In this document: positions 55,982 through 64,000 of the stretch, one piece after another
Numbering within the stretch: position 1 is the stretch's first letter
How the letters are laid out: each line of letters begins with the position of its first letter
The notes under the pieces: generated by a model
The model's database searches: none
What the model saw: only the letters and a program-made list of their open reading frames with translations
Told to the model about the DNA's origin: nothing
Made by a program: the position numbers and the translations under genes
Assembly (NCBI GenBank): GCA_963703655.1
Contig: CAVPFA010000006.1
Location: 1 to 64,000 of the forward strand
Source of the DNA: CAVPFA01 sp963703655
Lineage (GTDB): Bacteria; Actinomycetota; Acidimicrobiia; Acidimicrobiales; Bog-793
Direction of reading: 5' to 3'
DNA: 64,000 nucleotides

Positions 55982-57294
55982 CGGCTCCGGCATCCTCGCT
56001 GCCGGCATCAGCTGCGGAGGGCGAGGTCGTCAGCCTTCTCTCCGACCTCATTCGGATCGACACCTCGAATCCCGGCCGCCCCGAGCGACCAGCCGCCGAG
56101 TGGGTCGCCGCCAAGCTCGACGAAGTCGGCATCGAGTGCCGTCTCATCGAGGCCGCGCCGGGTCGCACGAGCGTCGTCGCACGGATCGAGGGTCGTGACC
56201 CGTCGCGTTCCCCGCTATTGATCCAGGGTCATCTGGACGTCGTTGCTGCCGAGGCGAGCGACTGGTCGGTGCATCCGTTCTCCGGGGAGGTCATCGGCGG
56301 CGAGGTCTGGGGCCGGGGTGCCGTCGACATGAAGGACATGGACGCGATGGTGCTCGCCGTCGTCCGGGACTGATCGCGGCGAGCGGTGCAGCCGGATCGT
56401 GGCCTCATCCTGGCCTTCGTCTCTGACGAAGAGTGCGGCGGTCAGTACGGGTCGCGCCATCTCGTCGAGCACCATGCCGATCTGTTTGCGGACTGCAGCG
56501 AGGCCATCGGCGAGGTCGGCGGCTTCAGCGTGACGCTCAACGAGAAGGCTCGGCTCTATCTCATCCAGACCGCCGAGAAGGGCATCAACTGGCTCCGCTT
56601 GCGTGCGCGCTCGAAGTCTGGCCACGGGGCGATGCTCCAAGAGGACAGTGCCGTGACCCGACTCGCGACCGCGGTCTCGAGGATCGGTGAGCACCGCTTC
56701 CCTCCCGTGTTGACCGATCCGGTCCGCAAGCTGCTGGAGACCGTCGCCGAGCTTTGCGAGATCGACTGGGACCCGTCTGACCCGGAGGTCTGCCTGGGAA
56801 AGCTGGGCGCTGTCGCCCGCATGGTCGGCGCCTCGCTGCGCAACACTGCGAATCCCACGATGCTCGAGGCCGGTTACAAGGCGAATGTCGTGCCGTCGAA
56901 GGCTGAGGCCACCGTCGACGGCAGGTTCCTGCCAGGCGAAGATCAGGTCCTGCTCGACGAGATCGACCGCCTGATCGGACCCGGTGTCGAGCGCGAGGTG
57001 ATATTCGAGGCGATCGCCGTCGAGACGGCGTTCGAGGGTGCACTCGTCGACGCCATGGTCGAGGCGCTGAGGGCGGAGGACCCCCTGGCGCACCCCGTGC
57101 CGTACCTCCTCAGTGGTGGTACGGACGCGAAGGCGTTCGCGACGCTGGGCATCCGGTGCTTCGGCTTCTCGCCGCTCCTGCTGCCAGACGACTTCGACTT
57201 CATGTCGCTGTTCCATGGCGCAGACGAACGAGTACCGGAGACGGCATTGAAGTTCGGGGTCCGGGCGCTGGAACGGTTGCTGACCTCGGCCTAG
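55975..57294 (+). pseudogene. M20-family metallohydrolase (ArgE/DapE-like), interrupted by an in-frame TGA
   Basis: The ATG at 55975 overlaps the amidase end. The first part has metal ligands His and Asp in LLIQGHLDVVA and WGRGAVDMKDMDAM. TGA at 56371-56373 stops the frame at VVRD, and the same frame continues without a break to 57294. The second part has the catalytic Glu in VSDEECGGQYG, SKSGHGAML and the last ligand in LFHGADERV. In the family the TGA position is normally Trp (VVRDW), so TGG-to-TGA is the simplest change. Full length would be about 439 residues. It would hydrolyse an N-acyl or peptide bond. Confidence 0.85.
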
Positions 57295-57364
57295 GAACCG
57301 CCTTGCCAGACCGTCCATCGCAGTGCGCGCCCGGGGAACTCCCAGCGCAGCAGAGGGAGGAAAA

Positions 57365-58060
57365 ATGTTGAAGATCGCAGCGCTGTTGAGCGCACGCACC
57401 GATGCCTCGGGGGCTGGCGCATCGGCGCTTGCCCGAAGACTGTCGTCTGGTTCGCTCGCCATTGAACATGGGGCGGTGAAGGGCCTCGTGGTCTCGGAGG
57501 TGACGGGCCACCTCACAGATTCCAGGACCGCGCAGGCGCTCGTGCAGGTCTGGGCCGAGGGCACCCAGGACGGCACAGCCCTCCTCGAGCAGGTCCTCCC
57601 GAGCACAGACCGAGGCGACGTCGTCGTCGACGCATGGGTGGTCCGCGAGCTTGTCTTCCGCCAGCCGATCGAGCGCCAGAGCCTCGGCGCCTCGCCCAAC
57701 GGTGTCAAGCTCGCCGGCACCGCCTACAAGCGCGACGACTTCACGCGGGAAGCCTTCTTCGACTACTGGCAGAACGTGCACGCCCACATCTCCGGGCAGG
57801 TGCCGGGCGTGGGCGGCTATGTCGTGTCCGAGGTCCTTGAACAGCTCTCCGGTGAGATCTCACCGGACGCGCTGCTCGAGCTCTGGTACCTGGATCAGGC
57901 AACCCTCGAAGCGGCCGGCGCTGCTCCCGAGCAAGCAGCAGCTTGGGAGGACGTGGCCCGGTATGCGAAGACGACCGGGACGTTCTGGCTGATGCACGAG
58001 ACGGTCGTTGTCGCCCCGCCGCCGACCGGCCCCGGGACCCTCGAGGTCGAAGATGCCTGA
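57365..58060 (+). CDS. EthD-domain protein
   Basis: 231 residues from the ATG at 57365, with GAGGGAGG upstream. The C-terminal half has KRDDFTREAFFDYWQNVHAHISGQVPGVGGYVVSEVLE, the ferredoxin-like EthD pattern (F-x-x-YW-x-x-H). The N-terminal half looks like a second, diverged copy of the same fold, so it may be a fused dimer. EthD proteins are small helpers or cyclase-like enzymes in degradation pathways; the role here is unknown. Its end overlaps the aminotransferase gene by 8 bp. Confidence 0.8.
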   Translation: MLKIAALLSARTDASGAGASALARRLSSGSLAIEHGAVKGLVVSEVTGHLTDSRTAQALVQVWAEGTQDGTALLEQVLPSTDRGDVVVDAWVVRELVFRQPIERQSLGASPNGVKLAGTAYKRDDFTREAFFDYWQNVHAHISGQVPGVGGYVVSEVLEQLSGEISPDALLELWYLDQATLEAAGAAPEQAAAWEDVARYAKTTGTFWLMHETVVVAPPPTGPGTLEVEDA

Positions 58061-59261
58061 TCTCCGCGCTGAGCTCCTCCGGACGCCGCACTCGGGGATC
58101 CGGAGGATGTTGGAGCTGGCGGAACCGGTTCCGTCGCCGGTCATGCTCGTGAACGGCGACCCGAACTTTCACACCCCGCTCCACATCATCGAAGGGGCAG
58201 CTCAAGCCTCGAGACAGGGCGCCACCGGCTACGCCCCGGGGGCAGGCGTCGGCGCCTTGCGGGAGGCGATCGCCGACAAGGTCCAACGGCGCAATGGCCT
58301 CGCGGCCTCCGCCGAGAATGTCTGCGTCACGACCGGAGCCTGCGGGGGACTCTTCACGAGCCTTCTGCTCACCGCAGGTCCCGGAGACGACGTGCTCATT
58401 CCCGATCCCGGCTGGTCCAACTATGCCGCGATGGTTCATGTGCTTGGAGCTCGGCTGGTGCGCTATCCGGTCGGGGCGTCCGTCGACTGGTCGATCGACC
58501 CGACCTTGCTTGCGGCAGCGGTGACCGAGCGTACGAAGGTCGTGATCGTCAACTCACCGTCCAACCCGTGCGGCGTCGTCGAGTCGCCCGAACGTCTGAA
58601 AGAGGTGCTCGCGGTCGCGGAGCGCCACGACCTCTGGGTGATCTCCGACGAGGCCTACGACGAGCTGCTCTTCGAGTCCATGCCGACCGCGACCGCCGCC
58701 CACGGACACAAAGACAGGGTCATCAGCGTCTTCAGTTTCTCGAAGACCTATGCCATGACTGGTTGGCGTGTTGGCTATGTCGTGGCCGATCCCGACTTCA
58801 TACGCCAGCTGTCGCTCCACCAGGAACCGGTCGTGTCGTCCGCGTCGACGATCTCCCAGCACGCCGCGTTGGCGGCTCTGCGCGGACCGCAGGACTGCGT
58901 CGGCGAGATGGTGAACGCCTACCGGAGGAGGCGCGACGCCGTATCGGCGACGCTCCAGCAATTCGGTTGTGGCTACCGCTCGCCCGACGGCGCCTTTTTC
59001 ATCATGGTCGACATCCGTCCGAGCGGGCTCGATTCGTGGTCGTTCGCAACCCAACTGCTGACCGAAGAGGGGGTCGGCGTCGTGCCTGGCGCCGCGTTCG
59101 GCGACTTCGGCGAGGGCTTCGTACGCGTCACGCTCGCCGCGTCGGAGGAATCGCTCGCCGAGGGCGTCGATCGACTCGGGCGGTACCTCAACCGGCTCGC
59201 CACCGGAGCAGGCCGAACGAGTGACGCCCCTTCCGCTGACCGAGGCGCGAGATCGCCATGA
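58053..59261 (+). CDS. PLP-dependent aminotransferase, class I/II
   Basis: 402 residues from the ATG at 58053. Fold-type I landmarks: GYAPGAGVGALREAIADK, VCVTTGACGGLFTSLLLTAGPGDDVLIPDPGWSNY, VNSPSNPCGVV, SDEAYDELLFE, the Schiff-base Lys in FSFSKTYAMTGWRVGY and FVRVTLAAS with the carboxylate-binding Arg. It is closest in pattern to aspartate/aromatic aminotransferases. It is translationally coupled on both sides, which fits a catabolic operon handling an amine or amino acid released by the hydrolases. Confidence 0.92.
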   Translation: MPDLRAELLRTPHSGIRRMLELAEPVPSPVMLVNGDPNFHTPLHIIEGAAQASRQGATGYAPGAGVGALREAIADKVQRRNGLAASAENVCVTTGACGGLFTSLLLTAGPGDDVLIPDPGWSNYAAMVHVLGARLVRYPVGASVDWSIDPTLLAAAVTERTKVVIVNSPSNPCGVVESPERLKEVLAVAERHDLWVISDEAYDELLFESMPTATAAHGHKDRVISVFSFSKTYAMTGWRVGYVVADPDFIRQLSLHQEPVVSSASTISQHAALAALRGPQDCVGEMVNAYRRRRDAVSATLQQFGCGYRSPDGAFFIMVDIRPSGLDSWSFATQLLTEEGVGVVPGAAFGDFGEGFVRVTLAASEESLAEGVDRLGRYLNRLATGAGRTSDAPSADRGARSP

Positions 59262-60805
59262 CCGCAGCGGCTCCGTTGCTTTTGCTAAACGCCAACGTCA
59301 TCACGATGGACGACGACCAGCCGCGGGCGGCAGCCGTGCTGTTTCGCGACAGCCGCGTCCACTCCGTCGGGCCAAGCGAGCAGCTGCGCGAGCTCGCTGG
59401 CGAAGCGACGGTGCTCGATCTCGATGGCGCCACGGTGGTTCCGGGCTTCGTCGACGCTCACACCCACTACGAGCTCACGAGCGTGAGCCTCGACCAGTTC
59501 GTCAACGCACACACGCCGCCGTGCAAGAGCCTCATCGATATCGCCGAGGTCATCCGGAGCGAGCTCAACCGTCCCGTCGAGTATCCGTGGATCGTCTGCC
59601 GCTCTTCGTTCGGGTTCCAGAACCGAGTCGTTGAGGGCCGGCTCTTCACGCGGGCGGAGCTCGACCAGCTCGTGGCCGACCGGCCGCTCGTGGTCTTTGC
59701 TGGCCTGCACGTAGCAGCCCTGAACACGGCCGCGATGTCGGCCATGGGCTTGCTCGGGGAGGTTCCACCGCCAGGCGTCACAGTGCACCGCGACACCGCC
59801 GGTGCTCCGACTGGAGCAGTGACGGAGATCTTCGACCTGATGCCCGCTTGGCCGCCGGAGCTCGTCGCGGCGGCGGTCGCGAGGCACGAGCGGGACCTTC
59901 TCCTCGCGAACGGCGTCACGTCGATCTCGTCCATTCCTTTTGCAGGATCGGAGATGCGTGCCGTCCGCATCGCGCAACGGCAGGGGGCCTTCTCGGTGCG
60001 CGTCCGCCATTACCCCGTCTATCCCTGGGGAGCCGATCTAGACAGCTTCGAACAGCTCGGCGTCGACAGCGAGCTCGGCGACGACCGCTACCGCTACGGA
60101 GGTGTGAAGGTGTTCGTCGACGGCACCGGCAGCGATGGGCTCGGAACCTTCGTCGACGACGTCAAATACACCCAGGCCGAGCTCGACGGCATCGTCGGCC
60201 GCGCAGATCGCCTCGGCTTGCAGGTGCTCATGCACGCGTTCACACGCCGAGGTATCGGTATGGCGGCGAGGGCTGCCGCCGCCGTTCGCGATGCCGGCGC
60301 TCGTCGGGACCTGCGGCATCGGATCGAACACGGCGCCGACCACGTCAACCTCGAGGATCTCGACCTCATCCGTGCGAGCGGCGTGAGCCTCGTCGGCACG
60401 CCGCACTTCATGTACTCGGGCGGCGGTGAGCTGAGCCCGCAGGCTCCGTTCCGTTCCCTCATCGATACCGGATTTGACCTGATCGGCGGGACGGACACGA
60501 CTGGTACCGTGCTCGAGTCGGCGTCTCCCCTGTTCAACATTGCCTGCGCGGTGACGCGCCGACGACACGACGGATCCTGTTTCCGGCCCGACCAGGCGAT
60601 CAGCGTGATGGAAGGGCTGAAGATGTTTACCACTTGGGCCGCGTGGGGCGGCTTCGACGAGCAGGTGAAAGGCAAACTCGCACCAGGCTTCTTGGGCGAT
60701 GCGGCGATCCTCTCTCGCGATCCGCTCGGCGCGGACGTGGACGACCTGACGGACATCAAGGTCGAAGGCACCGTCATCGCCGGCGAACTCGTCTACTGCG
60801 TCTGA
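59258..60805 (+). CDS. Amidohydrolase family protein (YtcJ/Amidohydro_3-like)
   Basis: 515 residues; the ATG overlaps the aminotransferase stop (ATGA). Metal-binding HxH in VPGFVDAHTHYELTSVS, later His in LMHAFTRRG and RHRIEHGADHV, and Asp in IGGTDTTGTV complete the binuclear or mononuclear metal site. The N- and C-terminal beta-sandwich strands (LLNANVITMDDDQPRA; VEGTVIAGELVY) are typical. Such enzymes hydrolyse cyclic or exocyclic amides; the substrate is unknown. Confidence 0.9.
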   Translation: MTAAAPLLLLNANVITMDDDQPRAAAVLFRDSRVHSVGPSEQLRELAGEATVLDLDGATVVPGFVDAHTHYELTSVSLDQFVNAHTPPCKSLIDIAEVIRSELNRPVEYPWIVCRSSFGFQNRVVEGRLFTRAELDQLVADRPLVVFAGLHVAALNTAAMSAMGLLGEVPPPGVTVHRDTAGAPTGAVTEIFDLMPAWPPELVAAAVARHERDLLLANGVTSISSIPFAGSEMRAVRIAQRQGAFSVRVRHYPVYPWGADLDSFEQLGVDSELGDDRYRYGGVKVFVDGTGSDGLGTFVDDVKYTQAELDGIVGRADRLGLQVLMHAFTRRGIGMAARAAAAVRDAGARRDLRHRIEHGADHVNLEDLDLIRASGVSLVGTPHFMYSGGGELSPQAPFRSLIDTGFDLIGGTDTTGTVLESASPLFNIACAVTRRRHDGSCFRPDQAISVMEGLKMFTTWAAWGGFDEQVKGKLAPGFLGDAAILSRDPLGADVDDLTDIKVEGTVIAGELVYCV

Positions 60806-60807
60806 CG

Positions 60808-61228
60808 ATGTCTCCGACGCCCACACAAGATGACGCCCCGCACGGTGACGGGGAGGTGCCGCTGCCCAAGCGGGCGAGCGTCGTCGTGATCGGCGGCGGC
60901 GCGATCGGCGTGAGCACCCTCTACCACTTGACGAAGCTGGGCATGCGCGACTGCGTCCTCCTCGAGATGGACGACGTGACCAGGTGGCTCGACCTGGCAT
61001 GCTGCCGGTCTCCGTACCCAGTTCGGCGCAGACCGGGACGTGATGAGGATCCTCAAGTCCAGCCTCGATCTGTATCGCGAGCTGGAGCAGACAACAGAGG
61101 GAGGCGTTGGCTTCCACAGCTGCGGGAGCCTGAGGCCGGCGACGACCGCTGCCCACCTGGACGAGCTCGCTCGGGTGCAGGGGATTGCGCCGGTGGCTAC
61201 GGCTCGGGCGCACGCCGGTGCTCCGTTC
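60808..61228 (+). pseudogene. FAD-dependent oxidoreductase (dimethylglycine/sarcosine dehydrogenase-like), N-terminal fragment
   Basis: The ATG at 60808 opens with ASVVVIGGGAIGVSTLYHLTKLGMRDCVLLEMDDVT, the dinucleotide-binding motif of the DAO family. Frames then change: GADRDVMRILKSSLDLYRELEQ and FHSCGSLRPATTAAHLDEL belong to the family but lie in another frame, and homology stops near 61228. About 650 residues of a typical enzyme are missing. It ends the catabolic cluster as a broken gene. Confidence 0.75.
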
Positions 61229-61324
61229 GCGACTCACGTGAGCTCCCGTGCCCTTTCGAGAAGCAGCAGCCACTTCCGACCGCGCGTGTGAGCGAGGCCG
61301 AGCGCTGGTGGGCATGCTGGACAG

Positions 61325-61948
61325 ATGCAGCTCCGCCCTTCGTACCCGGTTGCGCCGCGCCGCCTGCGTCTCCGACCGCTGGATCCGACCGACGCCGACG
61401 CCGTGGTCGCCTACCGCTCGCGCTCGGAGGTGTGCCGCTACGTGCCGTTCGAGCCCATGGACCGGGAGACCATCGCGCGTCACATCACGGGGCGGTGGGC
61501 GAGGCAGCAGATCACAACCGAGGGCGATTCGTTGTTTCTCGGGGTCGAACTGGCGTCTCTGGGCCAGGTCATCGGCGACGTGACTCTGTGGTTCCAGAGT
61601 GCCGAGCACCGCGGAGGCGAGGTCGGCTGGGTGTTCAACCCGGACCACTCGGGACAGGGTTATGCCACCGAAGCTGTGCACGCCGTGCTGCACTTGGCGT
61701 TCGACGAGCTCGGGTTGCACCGGGTGGTGGCCAGGGTCGACGCCCGCAACGACGCCTCGCTCCGCTTGGCGGCCCGCGTCGGAATGCGACGTGAAGCCCA
61801 CTTGGTGGCAAACGAGTGGTTCAAGGGCCGATGGAGCGACGAAGTCGACTTCGCCCTCTTGGAGGACGAGTGGGGGGCGCAGCACCAGGTAGGCGCTCCC
61901 TCCTGGTGCGGATCCCAAACCGGCGGGCGAACTGAACCGGACCCATAA
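61325..61948 (+). CDS. GNAT-family N-acetyltransferase (RimJ/RimL-type)
   Basis: 207 residues. LRLRPLDPTDADAVVAYRSRSEVCRYVPFEPMD is the RimJ/RimL N-terminus, and GGEVGWVFNPDHSGQGYATEAV holds the acetyl-CoA pyrophosphate-binding loop. The C-terminus has RVDARNDASLRLAARVGMRRE. It probably acetylates a protein N-terminus or a small amine. The last 25 residues are less conserved. It is 100 bp downstream of the FAD fragment and likely separate from the catabolic operon. Confidence 0.88.
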   Translation: MQLRPSYPVAPRRLRLRPLDPTDADAVVAYRSRSEVCRYVPFEPMDRETIARHITGRWARQQITTEGDSLFLGVELASLGQVIGDVTLWFQSAEHRGGEVGWVFNPDHSGQGYATEAVHAVLHLAFDELGLHRVVARVDARNDASLRLAARVGMRREAHLVANEWFKGRWSDEVDFALLEDEWGAQHQVGAPSWCGSQTGGRTEPDP

Positions 61949-62105
61949 TGCTCAGGGTCCTCCGCGTGGGAACGAGGATGCCCGGATGATCCGTCGCAAC
62001 TGATTCGGCGCTCCGGCTTACCGCGCTCGTAGCCGTCTGCATCGGCCGCGCCTACTCAACGAGCGCGAGGTGGCAGCGCAGACGAGATGTTCTGTGCTCG
62101 CAGCG

Positions 62106-62804
62106 CTATGGCTCCCACACTGCTCCGTCGTGGGCGAAGACAACTCTTCGCGGGTCGAAGGCTTGGAGGCGCTCGATCCATTCGGGGACTGGCGGGAGAT
62201 CATCACAGTGACGATCCTGGATGGCGCGCGCAGCAAGGAGGTCGCTGCCGAAAGCAGTCGCCGTGTCATGGCTCTGGCCGGCGATGATCAACGTCCCGTC
62301 ACCCCGGAGAACGACCACCGACTGGTGGCCAGCCGTGTGGCCCGGTGTCGGCACGACGAACACGTCGTCCAGAATCTCCGACTCGCCGTCCAAGAGCTCG
62401 TAACAGAGCCTACGCACATCAACGAGTTCGGGGAGGGTGTAGTCAGGCGATCTCGCTGCCTCGAGCTCGACTCGCTGGGTGAAGATCGGTCGTCCAACCA
62501 GCTCAGGGTTCCCGCCGCAATGATCGAAATGGAGGTGACAGTTCACGACGTGGCGCACGTCCTCGACCGACACTCCTGCGGTCGCCAGCGCCTCGCCCAT
62601 CGGTCTGCGGCGCGGTCTGTAATGAGCATCGACGTCCGGATGCGAGCCCATGCCGGTATCGACCAGTACGACGCCTTGCGGATGGAGGATGACGTAACCC
62701 AAACAGGGCTCCACTTTCGCCAGCCCGGTTCGGCTCTCCTCGGCGGGCCGGACGAAGTAGCCGAAGTCGACACGGCGCACTGGTAGATCGACCACCGCTT
62801 GCAC
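62106..62804 (-). CDS. Metallo-beta-lactamase-fold hydrolase, AHL-lactonase-like
   Basis: 232 residues. The metal motif HxHxDH is in NCHLHFDHCGGN, with LVDTGMGSHPD before it and PTPGHTAGHQSVVV after it; the late His in FAHDGAV and the Asp in AGQSHDTA are also placed as in the family. The pattern is that of AiiA/AttM-type N-acyl homoserine lactonases, though other lactones may be substrates. The start is a GTG at 62804 immediately behind TAATCT, so an inner GTG may be the true leaderless start. Confidence 0.85.
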   Translation of the reverse strand: MQAVVDLPVRRVDFGYFVRPAEESRTGLAKVEPCLGYVILHPQGVVLVDTGMGSHPDVDAHYRPRRRPMGEALATAGVSVEDVRHVVNCHLHFDHCGGNPELVGRPIFTQRVELEAARSPDYTLPELVDVRRLCYELLDGESEILDDVFVVPTPGHTAGHQSVVVLRGDGTLIIAGQSHDTATAFGSDLLAARAIQDRHCDDLPPVPEWIERLQAFDPRRVVFAHDGAVWEP

Positions 62805-62807
62805 AGA

Positions 62808-63123
62808 TTAGGCGGCCCAGCAGCGTGGCGGAGTTTGACCAGAGCGCATCTCGCGACTCCAGCGCCCACCTCGGCGATCTGTCTCGCCGTGATGCTGGAA
62901 GGCGCCTTCGGTTGTCGTGCCATGTCGCTGGCAGATCGCTTCGAGCTCCGGCTCGGCGTTGTTGCGCTTCGACGACTCCGCTCGGAGGTCGCAGAGTCGC
63001 AGCGTCTCAAGGTAGTCATCGACGATCTCCTGAATCTCGGCGTCGGCCGCCGTCAGCAGGAGCAGGGCGATCATTTGCCCCCGCAGCGGCTCCAAAGCGG
63101 GCGACCTGAGCGGCTTCCTCATC
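62808..63123 (-). CDS. Hypothetical protein, possibly frameshifted
   Basis: The minus-strand frame from an inner ATG near 63123 encodes PLRGQMIALLLLTAADAEIQ and then DDYLETLRLCDLRAE, with a Gly/Arg-rich tail. The middle looks like a real helical protein; the rest does not. It precedes the lactonase gene on the same strand. No family was recognised. Confidence 0.3.
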
Positions 63124-63196
63124 CATGGGCTACGACTCCGACCCGCCCGATAATTCGGCGATCCGTGCGGCTCTGCGTCGTTGCCCAACGGGCTTT

Positions 63197-63499
63197 TCAG
63201 CCAGCGGTTAGAGCGAGTTCCGTCCAGGCCGCTTCCCACGGGGTGCTGACGGTGAAGCGGAGTAGTCGGACGGCGGGGTCGAGGGGTGGATAGAGCCACA
63301 TGTCCCCAATTCCCTCGTGTTCAGGAAACCACCGGCGGGTCGCCGGTACAGCCTGATGCTTTTCGCCGAGGTCGTCGGCCGCCTGGACGGTGAAGGGTCT
63401 GATCGGCGCCGCAACTCCCGTAATGCCCGAACGAGCTGTCCGAGGATCTCGAAGCGCCCGCTCCCGACTGAGCGCACTCGGTGCCTGCGGGGGAAGCAC
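63197..63499 (-). CDS. Hypothetical protein
   Basis: 100 residues. The C-terminal half (RWFPEHEGIGDMWLYPPLDP and LLRFTVSTPWEAAWTELAL) looks like a genuine beta-rich protein, while the N-terminal 25 residues are Arg/Pro-rich and may not be translated. No family recognised and no ribosome-binding site was found. Confidence 0.35.
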   Translation of the reverse strand: MLPPQAPSALSRERALRDPRTARSGITGVAAPIRPFTVQAADDLGEKHQAVPATRRWFPEHEGIGDMWLYPPLDPAVRLLRFTVSTPWEAAWTELALTAG

Positions 63500-63590
63500 G
63501 CTATGGACGGGCGCAGGATCTGGATTCCTCAGAGGATGGATGGCGGTCGCCCGCCCGCCGAGCCGTAACGTTCTCGGAACGCTGCGGGCG

Positions 63591-63596
63591 TAGCGT
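63591..63596 (+). promoter_or_regulatory. Predicted -10 box for the last gene
   Basis: TAGCGT at 63591-63596 ends 7 nt before the ATG at 63604, again the leaderless arrangement. Confidence 0.4.
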
Positions 63597-63603
63597 TGCG
63601 GCC

Positions 63604-64000
63604 ATGGGTGGAGTTCGACGCACGATCGCCGACGAAACGGCGGTGACGGCCGACGTCCCGCCCTCCAGCTTCTCCTTGGTGTCGCCGACGATCGCTGCCG
63701 CTCTCGGTGCCCTCGTGCTCACGCTGGAGGCTGGCGCCCTGATCCTGGATGGTCTCGCCCGTCACCTGACGATCAGCAACGACGTCCCTCCTGCCTTGCT
63801 TGTCAGCATCTACACGGTGGTGGGTGTCATCGTTGCGCGTCGCCAACCACGCAACGCGGTCGGCTGGGTGTTGATCGCGGCGATCTTGTTGTTCTTGTTC
63901 GGCAACGATCTCAGTTCCTACGCGGTGCTCCATTACCGCGGCGGCCGAGGACTCCCGTTTGCACCTGAGGCAGTGCTGCTGGAGCCGTTGTGGGTCCCTT
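63604..64000 (+). CDS. Polytopic membrane protein, partial (runs off the window)
   Basis: From the ATG at 63604 the frame stays open to the window end (132 residues). Hydrophobic segments at about 28-50, 66-80 and 90-103 alternate with RRQPRNAVGW, a loop typical of the N-terminal membrane region of actinobacterial sensor histidine kinases and diguanylate-cyclase-like sensors. The output domain would lie beyond the window, so identity is open. Confidence 0.6.
   Translation, partial: MGGVRRTIADETAVTADVPPSSFSLVSPTIAAALGALVLTLEAGALILDGLARHLTISNDVPPALLVSIYTVVGVIVARRQPRNAVGWVLIAAILLFLFGNDLSSYAVLHYRGGRGLPFAPEAVLLEPLWVP

Noticed and set aside
56371..56373. Selenocysteine at the in-frame TGA of the M20 hydrolase
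   Set aside because: The position is Trp in the family, no metal-ligand role is expected there, and no selenocysteine insertion hairpin was apparent.

Overview
The window is high-GC DNA from an actinobacterium. An F420-dependent (LLM-type) oxidoreductase, an ANTAR response regulator, an AftD-like arabinofuranosyltransferase, a DtxR-type regulator and a PolA without proofreading residues all point to Actinomycetota. Gene order (polA-rpsA, coaE-uvrB-uvrA, nadA, uvrC-rapZ-yvcK-gap-tpiA-secG) would suit Acidimicrobiia, but that placement is an inference.

Layout. Positions 1-2804 are four near-identical copies of a 682-bp unit plus a partial fifth that runs into an IS256-family transposase gene with a frameshift (2824-4105). 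From 4270 to 6555 lies a decayed integrative element on the minus strand: a YCII-like relic, two small cysteine-rich genes, a frameshifted tyrosine integrase and a truncated tRNA-Leu(CAA). From 6.6 to 42.6 kb is the core chromosome: an ECF transporter with membrane domain and two ATPases in one reading unit, EcfT, an ANTAR regulator, dtxR, polA, rpsA, a cell-envelope glycosylation block (two GT-C enzymes, a FAD enzyme, a GT4 and a giant AftD-like protein), coaE, the complete uvrB/uvrA/uvrC repair set with nadA, then methyltransferase-rapZ-yvcK-gap-tpiA-secG and a peptide-binding lipoprotein. The usual whiA and pgk are absent from this cluster.

A tRNA-Leu(GAG) at 42.8 kb starts an accessory region. 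An 18-bp copy of the tRNA 3' end, with one mismatch, recurs at 50.37 kb, so 42.9-50.4 kb looks like an old tRNA-targeted island. It carries two toxin-antitoxin modules, a RecF/OLD-like ATPase, a coupled DUF4242/secreted-repeat pair and a LuxR-type ATPase regulator. From 50.7 to 53.8 kb come an F420 enzyme and several truncated genes, including an integrase stump. From 54.3 to 61.2 kb is a translationally coupled catabolic cluster (SDR, amidase, M20 hydrolase, EthD protein, aminotransferase, amidohydrolase, FAD oxidoreductase) in which three members are broken. The end holds a GNAT, an AHL-lactonase-like enzyme and the start of a membrane protein.

Two themes cross the window. First, many starts sit 6-8 nt downstream of a TANNNT box, which predicts leaderless transcripts. 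Second, single-base frameshifts are unusually common, with seven +1 insertions within about 600 bp of uvrB. These could be sequencing errors or real decay, and the sequence alone cannot decide.
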